A stretch of 64,000 nucleotides of DNA, taken from Ganoderma boninense (taxonomy: Eukaryota > Basidiomycota > Agaricomycetes > Polyporales > Polyporaceae). Shown here piece after piece: positions 9,324 through 18,221 of this stretch; positions within the stretch are counted from its first letter, which is position 1; each line of letters starts with the position of its first letter. Below the pieces are notes generated by a model. The model worked only from the letters and a program-made list of their open reading frames with translations, did not search any database and was not told where the DNA came from. A program made the translations under genes and the position numbers. The stretch spans positions 1,674,001 through 1,738,000 of the forward strand of contig CM035312.1 in assembly GCA_002900995.3 (NCBI GenBank), given 5' to 3'.

Positions 9324-11774
9324 TCAGCCTCTAAAGGATCCGCGGCCACGGCCACGAGTGGCGGCAGGCGCGCCCCGGCCACGCCCCCCGAAACGGCGCG
9401 CGACATCCGCATGACTCGGTCCGAGCCAGCCGGTCAGGTCCGGGAAGGGGCACGCCTCCGTGCGATGCGCGACCGAGGTACAGCCGCGACAGGGGGGGAG
9501 GTAGACCAGAACTCCAGTCCCGTAGTCCAGGCTCTTCCAGGAGACGGTTTTCATGTCCTTCCGGAAGGCGCGCGCCGCATCAATGCTGTCCGCGGGCGTA
9601 TCGATGTAGACGAGGGCGGTCGGCTGGTTGCTAGGCGGGAGGGTCTCGATTTCGACGCGGAGCGAGTCGATGACTTTTTGTACGGCAACAGCGACGGGGT
9701 CGACGTTCCGAATCGGGTTCCGCACGATATACTTGCGAAGGATGGTACGAACCTCCTCCGATTCGAAGCGAGATCGGATAAAGGCGGTGATAGCAACCAC
9801 GTCGTTCCGCGTGAAGCCCTCCAGCCGTCCGAGGAGGTCGTCGAAACGTAGAACCGTGGGGAAAAAATGGATCGTAAGACCTTTCGTCGAGAAGGTCTGT
9901 TGGGCAAGAAAGGTGCGGACGGCTTCAGCAGGAAGGTTCCAGATGGGGAAAGTAAGGGGGGGCCACGTGGACACATCGTCCACATTGTATCGCGGAGCAG
10001 GGACTTGGACATCAACAGGAACAACAAAAACATCAACAGCACCGCAGACACTCATAACAAAGGTTTCAACAGCACGCACCAGGGACCAGCCATCGCCCGC
10101 CGCGATCACAACAGGGGCATGAACAGTGGCGACCACCGTAGTCTCAGGATCGAGGAAAGAGATGTGGCGAATCCGGTCGACCTCCCATCCTGCATACTGC
10201 GCTTCGGGATCGCCATGCCGAATGCGCGGGAAGCCTTCCAGGGGCTCAGGGGTTTGCGCAATCTCAAGGGGCGGCTGGATCTGGGCAGCACCATGATCGC
10301 GCGCACGCGGGAGTGGGAAAACACGGGTGAGCTGCCTGCCGCCATTTGGGACGCAGTTCGGGAGGAGGAGGAGGTTCTGGATATCGAGGGGCACGAGGGC
10401 GTCGGCCGGCATGTCTTCGGGGGCAGGGAGATGGGCAACGTTCTCCATTCCCTGGAGTTCCCCCAGCGGAGGGTCGTTCATGACGTCGACCATGGCATGG
10501 TCCTCGCCCGTTCGCACCACCGGCGGCAACAGAAAGTCTAGGTCAGTGCCGGTCCACAGCCACCGGCTCTGCCTCAGCCATGCTTCGGCCATTGGCCAGA
10601 AGCCCACCAGGGAGTCGGTGGCAGCGGTCGGAGGGGGGACGACCCCGAAATCCAGCGCACCCACTAGGTTGTCCCGAGCACGGTCAGGGAGTCGGCGGAG
10701 GAAATCGAGGGTTTGGAGGCGGACATCGGGCGGGAGAGTGCGAACAGCCGCGGGAAGGGGGAGGGCGCCATCCGAGCCATCGGCCATCGTAGGGGGGGCG
10801 CCGGGCCCACAACGGGGGCAGGGAGGTGCGCTACAGCCGACGGGCCCGGCGTTGCGTTGAATGCTCGCGGGACCGGGCAACGGGAACAGAGGGCGGGATG
10901 CCCCGTCCTTGCCGAAGGGTATCGGGATCGTTCGGCACAGTCAGGGGAGGGGTGGCTGCACGGCGAAAGGCATCGGTGGGGGGGGACACGGGGGCGACGA
11001 CGAAACCGGGGGCGCGAATTCAGCACCGTCCAGAGTGTTGAAGCCGAACTGCGCCCCGAAAGGACGCGTTTCAGCGATCTGTCCCTCTTCCAGAGGGCTC
11101 ATACGCAGGCGAGCGGCGGGGCCGGGGTGGAAGGCGACACCGTCCGGCCGCATGCCAGACATCCCAGTCGAGGAGGGGGAGGTCACCATGCCGTAGCGGC
11201 CATGCTTACGAGCCAACGGCTATGAGCAGAGGGATTGTTAGAGTGCCAAGATGGACGGGAATCACAAGGGTCCACTCACGGACTGGGCTACACGGGGGCC
11301 GGAGTTCACCAAACCGCCGTCGGTAGCGTCGAGACGGGCGCGCTTCTTGGAGCGGACGAGCGTGAACCCGTCATCATCCAGCATCGTCAGCGGGTCGTCC
11401 ATCCGCGCCGGCAACCTGTCAACATCGCCGTGGTCAAGGTGGGGTTCTACGTTCATGGGCACGGAGAAGGTGAAGAGCGGTTGGGCCAGTCCAGCCGGGG
11501 CGGCAGGGGGTACAGCGGCGACGTACACCGGAGCTGGGGCAGGCGGCAGGTCGTTGACGAGGTCAGCGCCGGGTGCAACCTCGGCGAGGGTACCCGCGAC
11601 GGGAGGCCCGCCTACAGCAAGGTCTGCGGCAACCAGCGTGCCGACCTCGGGAGCAGGCAGCTCAGGGAAGGAGTCGCTAGCCGTCATCATGAGGGGGGCG
11701 ACATCCGGGCGTACGTCGCCCAGTTTGAGCGACTGAGGGGCCGGGGGCAAGGTGGCAGCAGGGTCGTGTTGCAT
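9324..11774 (-). CDS. LINE ORF1: gag-like RNA-binding protein with CCHC zinc knuckle (one in-frame TGA, one putative intron)
   Basis: This is the likely nucleic-acid-binding partner of ORF2. The join is 11,774-11,280 plus 11,219-9,324, giving 797 codons including the stop. The N-terminal exon ends in a DDDGFTLVRSKKR stretch of the kind seen in LINE gag proteins. The C-terminus has a C-x2-C-x4-H-x4-C zinc knuckle (CRGCTSVAHRTEAC) followed by an Arg-Gly-rich tail ending RGRGRGSFRG. The two exon frames join in phase across a 60-bp intron-like segment. A single in-frame TGA at 10,943-10,941 separates codons that otherwise continue in the same frame without interruption, so the downstream 518-codon block could alternatively start on its own. 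Whether the TGA is a mutation, a readthrough site or part of a second intron cannot be decided here. Confidence 0.75.
11220..11279 (-). other. Intron-like segment in LINE ORF1
   Basis: Donor GTGAGT (11,279-11,274), branch CTCTAAC and acceptor CATAG (ending at 11,220) define a 60-bp canonical fungal intron. Removing it joins two ORF1 frames in phase 0 (...VAQS then PLARKHG...). A sense-strand intron in a LINE is unexpected, because spliced RNA that is reverse transcribed would lose it. Confidence 0.6.
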
Positions 11775-12100
11775 GGCAGGGTAGTGTAGAAAGGGGGGGA
11801 AGAGCAGAAAGCTTGGGGGGCAGGCAGGTGCAGGTACAGGGGGTAGGTCGAGGCTGGGGCGTAGACCTGGGGGGGACAGCACACTCACCGTCGGTCTTAT
11901 GCTCCAGTCCGTCCCTCATCCCTCAGGCAGTCTCTGAGCTCCCCATCCGCTAGTTTGTCTTTGCCGACGTCCGGGGTCCTCTCGGCCGCGAGGACTGCGT
12001 CGAAAGGTTCGATGCGGTTGAGTTCAGCAGCTGGGTGGAGGACGGTGGTTTCCCGTTGACAGGAGTTCGACCTTAGGTCGAGAAGAGAGGTCACCAGAGA

Positions 12101-12110
12101 GATTTTAAGG
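12101..12110 (-). promoter_or_regulatory. TATA-like box upstream of LINE ORF1
   Basis: CCTTAAAATC on the minus strand, about 330 bp before the ORF1 ATG at 11,774. It is weaker than the two other TATA-like boxes in this element. The 330 bp between it and the ATG contain a GTGAGTG donor-like site at 11,888, so an untranslated leader intron is possible. Confidence 0.35.
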
Positions 12111-12608
12111 GTTGGACGAGGGCGCCGAGCGATGCCGAACGATGCCGAGTACTACACCCGACAGCAGGAGGCTTCCTGGTCATCCCCAAAGGAAACTACG
12201 AGGCGTCCGAGGCTGCGAGGCCGTAAGCAGTTCCCTGCATTTAGCCCGCAACAGCAGCAGTAATACCAGACTCACCCGAGTGCAGAAAGACGCAGGGAGG
12301 GGGGGGGGCTCGTCCGCCCGACGTGGACAGTGGGGAGGAGCTTATTCGGCTGCAGCGTCGTCGCTATGGGGGGGCACGTGAGCATGAGTCATCAGCAAGG
12401 CACTGGGCGCGGCACTAGAGCGAGAGTCAAGGCAGCCGGCATACCTGTACCAGCCAGTCTGGGCCAGGGCAGGTCGCAAGGTCAAGGGAGCAGAGAGAGG
12501 GTTCATTTAACCATCGCACAAGAAAGTACAGTCAGGGGAGCAAAGACGGGCATACCCAAGAGGGCAGGTACAGTCAGCATCACAAGGCACGTAACACCAC
12601 TTCCCACC

Positions 12609-13322
12609 TCAGAGCAAAGTCAGGTCCTCCTCGGACTCCAGAGCGCCTTTTCCAGCGGCCGCGGTCGTCGGCCCGCCCGCGGCGCATGGGGCCGCGGGCA
12701 CATGACCATTTTCTCCATTGTTCATCGTCGTGGTCAGCGCACGAGCGCCAGGAGCCGCGATCCGAGCACCGCTGTCCGGGCTATCGCGGTCCGTTGATGC
12801 GGCAGGGGGCAGGTACGTTGTTTCGTTGACAACGATCCTCTCGTCCAGGGGAATAAAACGTGTCTCGGGGAGTCGTTTCGTGAGCCACCCGTAGACTCTG
12901 TCGACCACCCCGAGATGAACCGTCACTCCCTGCACATACGGCACCGCGACGTAAACAAGCTCCACACTACGCCTGGCCCTATTTTCGAGCGCAAATTCAA
13001 CCAGTCCTCCCTCAATGGACTTCACACGAACGATCCGTCCTTCGATGCGGGGGTCGTAGAGCTGAAGACGCGGAATATAGGGGAGCGACTGTGTGTGGGT
13101 ACGAAGTCCTTGCGGTCCAGTGGCGATTGCGAGAACCCTGACTTCGCTCCCCACAGAGATCGGCGCGGTTGGCTTGACAGTGACTGCATACGTCTCAATG
13201 GTGTTGGACGCATAGGGTGGCTTTGGCTGGGTATAGAGGGCGCCCGCCCAGACGGCGTAGAGGGTGTTCACAGATGGGGTTTGGGCAGGGTACGTTGGGG
13301 CTGGGCAGGAGGGGGGCAGCAT
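12609..13322 (-). CDS. LINE-internal ORF B, unknown function (237 aa)
   Basis: An ATG-initiated 237-codon frame inside the element, between ORF A and ORF1. I do not recognise the family. It has a Pro/Tyr-rich N-terminus (APTYPAQTPSVNTLYAVWAG), a central portion with alternating hydrophobic residues of beta-strand character (EGRIVRVKSIEGG, RSVELVYVAVPYVQG), and a low-complexity Ala/Gly tail ending in acidic ESEEDLTLL. A TATA-like CTTTTAAAAG lies about 90 bp upstream of the ATG. Uniform coding-like composition, position between the target-site duplications and shared orientation indicate an element gene rather than a shadow ORF. No catalytic motif is visible. Confidence 0.6.
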   Translation of the reverse strand: MLPPSCPAPTYPAQTPSVNTLYAVWAGALYTQPKPPYASNTIETYAVTVKPTAPISVGSEVRVLAIATGPQGLRTHTQSLPYIPRLQLYDPRIEGRIVRVKSIEGGLVEFALENRARRSVELVYVAVPYVQGVTVHLGVVDRVYGWLTKRLPETRFIPLDERIVVNETTYLPPAASTDRDSPDSGARIAAPGARALTTTMNNGENGHVPAAPCAAGGPTTAAAGKGALESEEDLTLL

Positions 13323-13410
13323 GGCGGGCAGCAGGGCAGTGATAGAGGGCGATCGGCGGTGTGAGGATTGCAGAGACTAGGGGTCCACAGAAAAAGGTGG
13401 AACTACGTCT

Positions 13411-13420
13411 CTTTTAAAAG
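13411..13420 (-). promoter_or_regulatory. TATA-like box upstream of LINE ORF B
   Basis: CTTTTAAAAG lies about 90 bp before the ORF B ATG. The spacing matches that of the ORF A box, which suggests each ORF could be transcribed from its own promoter. Confidence 0.45.
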
Positions 13421-14146
13421 GCGGGCAGGCCGTCCATTTAATCGATGAGGACGGCAGCAATGCCCAGCTTACTCAGGATGAGCAGGGGGAGTCATGCACG
13501 AGGAAGTGTTCGTTGCAAGTTTTGGAGACGTCAAGGAAGTACTGGGTCCAGCCGAAAGTCCCGCAGCCAGCGCGTCAGGACGGTATGGATGTAGGTTTCC
13601 CCCACGGCAGTGACAGCACCTGGATAGACTACAGAGGCAGCTGGCCCATCATGGGCCCGGAGTCGAGCTGGACACCGTACACGTTGAGGGACGCTCCGCC
13701 TCCTCCAGCGCAAGGATTGACGCAGGGCGGCAAGGCATCACCCTTGTCCGGGAGGTGCCGGGTACCGGCAGAAGGGATAAGTGACAGGAACTAGTAACGT
13801 TACTGCAGGAGGTTACGTTGCTAAAAGAAGGTAGGGCCCCCGCCGCCCCAGCGGGAATATGAGAGGGCATCGAGCTACTGTGCATCATGTATGTCCAGCA
13901 GCGCCAGCGTCATACACACGTATGCTAGTGCAGAGGGTCAGGCGCACAGCGGCGCATCACATTCCACTCCGGCCTTGTCAACGAAAACACACCACCCTGG
14001 GGACCAAGAAAGAGGTTTGCACATTTCAGACAGCAGCCGTACACAAGGGACACAAGGTGCGAGACACGGACTCCGAACAGACAACGACGCTAGGCACTCG
14101 AGTATAATCGTACAGTGACCGGGCCCACACAAAACCTGGAGCACGT

Positions 14147-14797
14147 CTAATCAGCCTCCTCCTCCTCCCCCTCCAGTACAGGGAGAATACAGTCAAGAGT
14201 GTCCAGCGGGAAAGCTTCCACCAGACCCTTCTTCACGTACTGCCTGCCGTCAGCCATGTCGATGCCGTAGTCATCAATGAGAACCTCGCGAGTAAGGCCA
14301 CACGGGAGGCGGTAGACTTCATAGATGGGATAGCCGTAGCCAACGGTCTTACGTCCAGCATCAAAGTCGTTGTTTCCGTCGCCGGTGGGGTCGTTGACCT
14401 CACCTGGGCGCTTGGGGGCGCCGACGGTGATGATGAAGCTACACCGGGGGGTCAGCAACGGCAGCAGGGTCAGCAGGGGTGGTTCGCACCGTATCAGCTC
14501 CTGGTCGTCATCCCAGAGCCACAGGTACTGCACGTCGCTGTGCAGGAGGTAGCCTCTGTACTCGTGGTTCTTCAGTCCCAGCGTGATCCTCGGTATGAAG
14601 CAGGTCCGAATGCGGAGGATCACATCGGCGGGGGAGTCATACTCCGTCAGCAGCATGACCTTCGGAGGGGGGAGAGGGGCAACGGGGAGGGGCAACTCAA
14701 CATCGACAGTGGCGGTGACATCGTTCGCGGCGGCAGGGGCGTCTCCAATACGCAGTTCCTCAACGGCGGCAGCGATCGTCTCGGGGGTACTGGACAT
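14147..14797 (-). CDS. LINE-internal ORF A, unknown function (216 aa)
   Basis: This is the first ORF of the element. I choose the ATG at 14,797 (MSSTPETIAAAVEELRIGD) because a TATA-like box at 14,893-14,887 lies 90 bp upstream; the same frame stays open to 14,917 but that would place the start above the TATA. No known domain is recognised. Visible features are a short amphipathic N-terminus, a Pro-rich linker, a hydrophobic/aromatic core (YLLHSDVQYLWLWDDDQEL, PRCSFIITVGAP, GYGYPIYEVYRLPCG) and an acidic end (LEGEEEEAD). Both ORF A and ORF B end in a Glu-rich tail. The motif ELRIGD resembles SLKLGD in the N-terminus of ORF1, hinting at related N-terminal segments. Confidence 0.6.
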   Translation of the reverse strand: MSSTPETIAAAVEELRIGDAPAAANDVTATVDVELPLPVAPLPPPKVMLLTEYDSPADVILRIRTCFIPRITLGLKNHEYRGYLLHSDVQYLWLWDDDQELIRCEPPLLTLLPLLTPRCSFIITVGAPKRPGEVNDPTGDGNNDFDAGRKTVGYGYPIYEVYRLPCGLTREVLIDDYGIDMADGRQYVKKGLVEAFPLDTLDCILPVLEGEEEEAD

Positions 14798-14886
14798 CGC
14801 GTGGTTTCTAGCTGGATAGGTAGGAGGTACGGGGGGGTACGGGATGCTTGCGGGTCGATACTGGGAGTACGCCGCTTGGGACAGGT

Positions 14887-14893
14887 CTTTATA
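14887..14893 (-). promoter_or_regulatory. TATA box upstream of LINE ORF A
   Basis: TATAAAG in the context GCGCCTATAAAGACC on the minus strand, 90 bp upstream of the ORF A ATG and about 430 bp inside the 5' end of the element. It is an internal promoter, as a LINE needs in order to be copied with its promoter only if transcription starts upstream; here the 430 bp above it would be lost unless another start exists. Confidence 0.5.
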
Positions 14894-15326
14894 GGCGCAG
14901 TGCCATAACACAGCCAAACCGCACGGGCCAGGATCCTAGGATTGGTCAGCAGGCGGGCGCTTATGACCCCCGGCCCCGTCGTCCAGCTCGCCACGGCCAT
15001 CGCGGAGGGGAGGCGGGGGCATCTCCAAATCATGGCCTCCCCAGTCGCCGTACACGCCATACCTCGAAGTCGCTGTTGCGCACAGGCATCGCCGTTTTTA
15101 TCCCGACACAGGGGGAAGCGGAGCACTAGTTCGGCGCAGCTTCAACGCTAGTGCACGCCCAGGGGATGTCCCCACCGTGCCTTTCCAGGTCACGTCTTCC
15201 TCGGAGGAGGATATGTAGGTCGTTTGGGCCTCGTCTACGTTCAGGAAAGAGAGCAGAGTCCGACGGCCTTGCTCCAAAGGACCGTGGGAAAGCGGACCAT
15301 GGTGGTGGTCAAGGGAGAAGGAGCTT

Positions 15327-15342
15327 ACGTTGGATTAGGTTG
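15327..15342. repeat. Target-site duplication, right (5' side of LINE)
   Basis: An exact second copy of ACGTTGGATTAGGTTG. A further T is shared at 15,343 but cannot be separated from the poly(T) on the other side. It marks the 5' end of the LINE at 15,326 and shows the element is full length or nearly so, rather than truncated at ORF2 as most LINE copies are. Confidence 0.95.
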
Positions 15343-18200
15343 TACCCGGTGCCCGCCCATGTGTGCCGTCAGGCAGCGTCAAGCCCAGCTTCGTCAGACT
15401 TCGTCCGCCGCCCTCTGTCAGCGTCGCGAGGCTCAATGAACGGGCCAGCCAATCGCGGCCTCTTCGTCACCGCACGCTGCATGCTGCTCCCGAAAACAGA
15501 AAGAGGACTCCTCGTCTGAGGAGGGGGCTGTGCGGGGTCTCGTTCCCGTTGCTTCGCGCGCAAAGAAACGGACACCGAGCCACCGACGTCAACGCCGTCC
15601 CTGCACGGCTGGCGATCGCCCGCTCGTCATTGGTGCCCGTCGAGTGTCCCCGACGGAAATCCCGGGCAACACTAGGATCAGTCGCGGTCGTGGTTTCCCC
15701 CGCGCCGTCTGATACGTTCGCCCGCCCGCCGTGCCCAGGAGTGTTTCCGGGCTCCCAGACGCGTCTGCGGCATTTCACGACGCTCGCGCCATCGCACGCC
15801 CTCCCTGCCAGCAGTTGGCCCCCTAGGCCGCACGCAGCAGTCTGCTGACTGCATCTGTCGCCGCGCCTGTACGGCATGGGAAGGCGATGTGGCTCACGCT
15901 TGCATTTGGAGGAGCCCTACGGAATGCCCCCGATAGACTAGAGTGAGAACGGCGCATGACGCGCTCGGCGGCCTTCTGCTGCCAATTGCCACTTTACGAC
16001 GGACGGCCTATGCCGATCAAGTGCGTTCGAACCGTAACATTAAATCGCTACTGCAGCCTTCGCGAGCTGGCGCCAAGCTCGAGCTTGTTGCCGCTTCGTA
16101 CACGTCCTTACGCCCTGGCGCAATGCAGTTCGCATCCGCGTCGTTATCAAGCTTTCAGCCTCTGCTCGAAGCTGCCCGAGTGCCGACATGCCGCGTGTGT
16201 GCGACGGTAAGTGGTAGTATTTATTGAGTATCCCGAGTTTCAAGGCGACGTCGACTGCTCGTTTGGGCAGGGATGTGGTCAATGTGGCTGCGCCCGCCCC
16301 GATCGGGGTGTCGATTGGCCAAGTCGCCGGGGCCAGAGTTTGATCGCTGCCGTGGCCGGCCGCGGAGGCTTCTCGAGCAGATCGGCTCCATAGGGCTCCA
16401 TGCATCGGGTGTCCCAAGCGGCCCAAACCTGTCCAGGTGCCGCCAACGGCGACCGCACTCGGTGACCACCCCCAGGCACCACCACCACTGTGTCTTCAAA
16501 GTTCACGCCGTAATAACGCCCTCTGTATACATAGCATAAACTCGCTTTGTTTCCGCTTGCTGCTAGTGCGCGGCTTGCGCTGGTTCCAACTTTCAACCTC
16601 CCCTCTTCGAATTCTAGGTGGGTGGCGGGTGCTCAATCTTCAGAGGGTGCTGAGCAAGCACATACACAGAAAAAGCCTCCGTAAGTCCATCTCGGATGCG
16701 TGATCAGCGTGATGTGTACCACGCCCGTCGCGACGTCTCGCAAGGTGCGCGGAGATGGCGAGCCAAACCGAATCCGAACGCAAATCGCGCACATGCGCAG
16801 CCGAGCGTTCCTTATAAAGTAGGGCCCGATTCGAGGCCACGGCCACACAGCGCTAGTGCGGCGCCGCGCACGCCGCTGCAAAAAGGTTCGCGGAGCCAAA
16901 CGTTGCCCGAGCCCAAACTGGCCATGGCCCAAACCACGCCCAGCCCGCCAACGTCGCTGTGAAACGGGGCGTCGCTCGCGTGCGGCGCGGCAGCCACATG
17001 CTGGCGATCAGCCCTTGATCAGCCCTGGCTTGTTTGCCTGTGATCCCCCGCAATTATCGAGTAATGGGAGATAAGCAGCCGCTCGTCCATCGCGGCTCAT
17101 GAGGCGTTGCTACCTTGTGAGAGGGGTTTACCCAGTGCGCGCGATCGAGTCTCAAACGAGTGTTCGAGGCGTTCGAGTTCTTGTACATCCCGACAAGGGC
17201 CGCGGGGGCGACGTTGACAGAGTACTTAAGACAAGAACGGGCTCCCAGATAATGCCTACTTACGGTCAATAGTGTGTCAATTCAATGCCAGGGGACGATT
17301 CAAATTTCAGAGAGTTGCCGTAGCTTCAACTGCGTCCGACGAGTACTTCTCGGACGCTGCGACGCTTGAACCACGCTTCCGGGCCTCCATGCACTTTCCG
17401 GTAACCTAGCGTCGCGCCTGCGGCGTCCGCCGACACTCTCGCGCGCGCAGTAGTGAGACCTCACATGTCTGCGAACAATTTAGAGCTCGTTGGGGTGTGA
17501 GTGCGAGAGACACGTCTGTGTGTCACTGTGAACAGGGTCGGATACGCATGTGACAAGCCCGTGCGTATGTTCGCCGACATCCGGGCGGCTCCCTGCTCGT
17601 CGTTCATGATGCCCACCGTCAGAAGCGTGTGGCTCGGGAGCTGTGCCCCTGTGGCCGAGAGAGCGAACGCCACGGCTAGCTGAACTCAATCGTCCGCCTG
17701 ACTCGCGATCGCAGGTTCATGAGCGCGACATCTCGCATGAGCGACGGGAGGCTCGTCTCGACTGTCAGAAACGCCGCGAACGTTGTATAATCACCGGAGA
17801 CGTGACGGAGGCGTTGGAGCACGGGATCGATCTGCTGTTGCGACCATAGAGGTCCGTGTGTGCGCGTTGCCGACCCCAGGATGGGTGGTGGAGGCAGGTG
17901 ATGGGTCCAGCGCGCGCGCTTCACGGTGAGGTGAAGGAAGGGTGACGATTTGTCGAACGTCTTTTGTGCGACAGCAGCGATGATGAATAACCAAGCATGC
18001 ACTGCGACTGCAAATGACTTCTCTTCCGGGACCAAGACTCACATTAGTGCCCTGACTTGTCCATTATCTAGCACCGACCCCGAGGTGTACGAATACAGAC
18101 CCTCCGTGCGGACGTTGAGTGGCGACTGGATGTGCGCGCGATCGCCGACAGAGGCCGCACGGCATGATCTTCAGTGCCACTGCCCGAGCGACATGGGTCC
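15343..18200. other. Gene-poor right flank of the LINE
   Basis: I see no gene with a credible start, splice sites and domain. Plus-strand frames at 15,363-15,848 and 15,530-15,712 are Arg/Ser/Pro-rich and overlap minus-strand frames. A minus frame at 16,040-16,426 is also unrecognised. This DNA and 1-3,392 form the pre-insertion locus, which may be a decayed gene. The last few hundred bases are the 3' flank of the glycyl-tRNA synthetase gene. Confidence 0.5.
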
Positions 18201-18221
18201 GTGACCAGCCACGAGCCCGCC

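Larger units (their letters stand above)
3409..15326 (-). mobile_element. Giant Tad-like non-LTR retrotransposon (LINE), about 11.9 kb
   Basis: Read on the minus strand, the element begins at 15,326 and ends in a 40-nt poly(A) tail (T run at 3,409-3,448). It is bounded by a perfect 16-bp target-site duplication. In transcription order it holds ORF A (14,797-14,147), ORF B (13,322-12,609), ORF1 with a zinc knuckle (11,774-9,324), ORF2 with EN-RT-RNase H (9,127-3,584), and a short 3' UTR. Architecture, the RNase H domain and the ORF1 zinc knuckle match fungal Tad-type LINEs. Such elements are usually about 7 kb with two ORFs, so the extra 4 kb and two upstream ORFs are unusual. The uninterrupted 1,847-codon ORF2, the exact duplication and the long pure tail indicate a recent, possibly competent insertion. 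The clade is inferred from architecture only. Confidence 0.93.

Noticed and set aside
9198..10860. Plus-strand ORFs of 164-224 aa opposite LINE ORF1
   Set aside because: Antisense shadows of the GC-rich ORF1. They have no own starts, domains or conserved features.
16022..16036. GCGTTCGAACCGTAAC, resembling a tRNA B box on the minus strand
   Set aside because: No matching A box or acceptor/T-stem pairing could be found around it.
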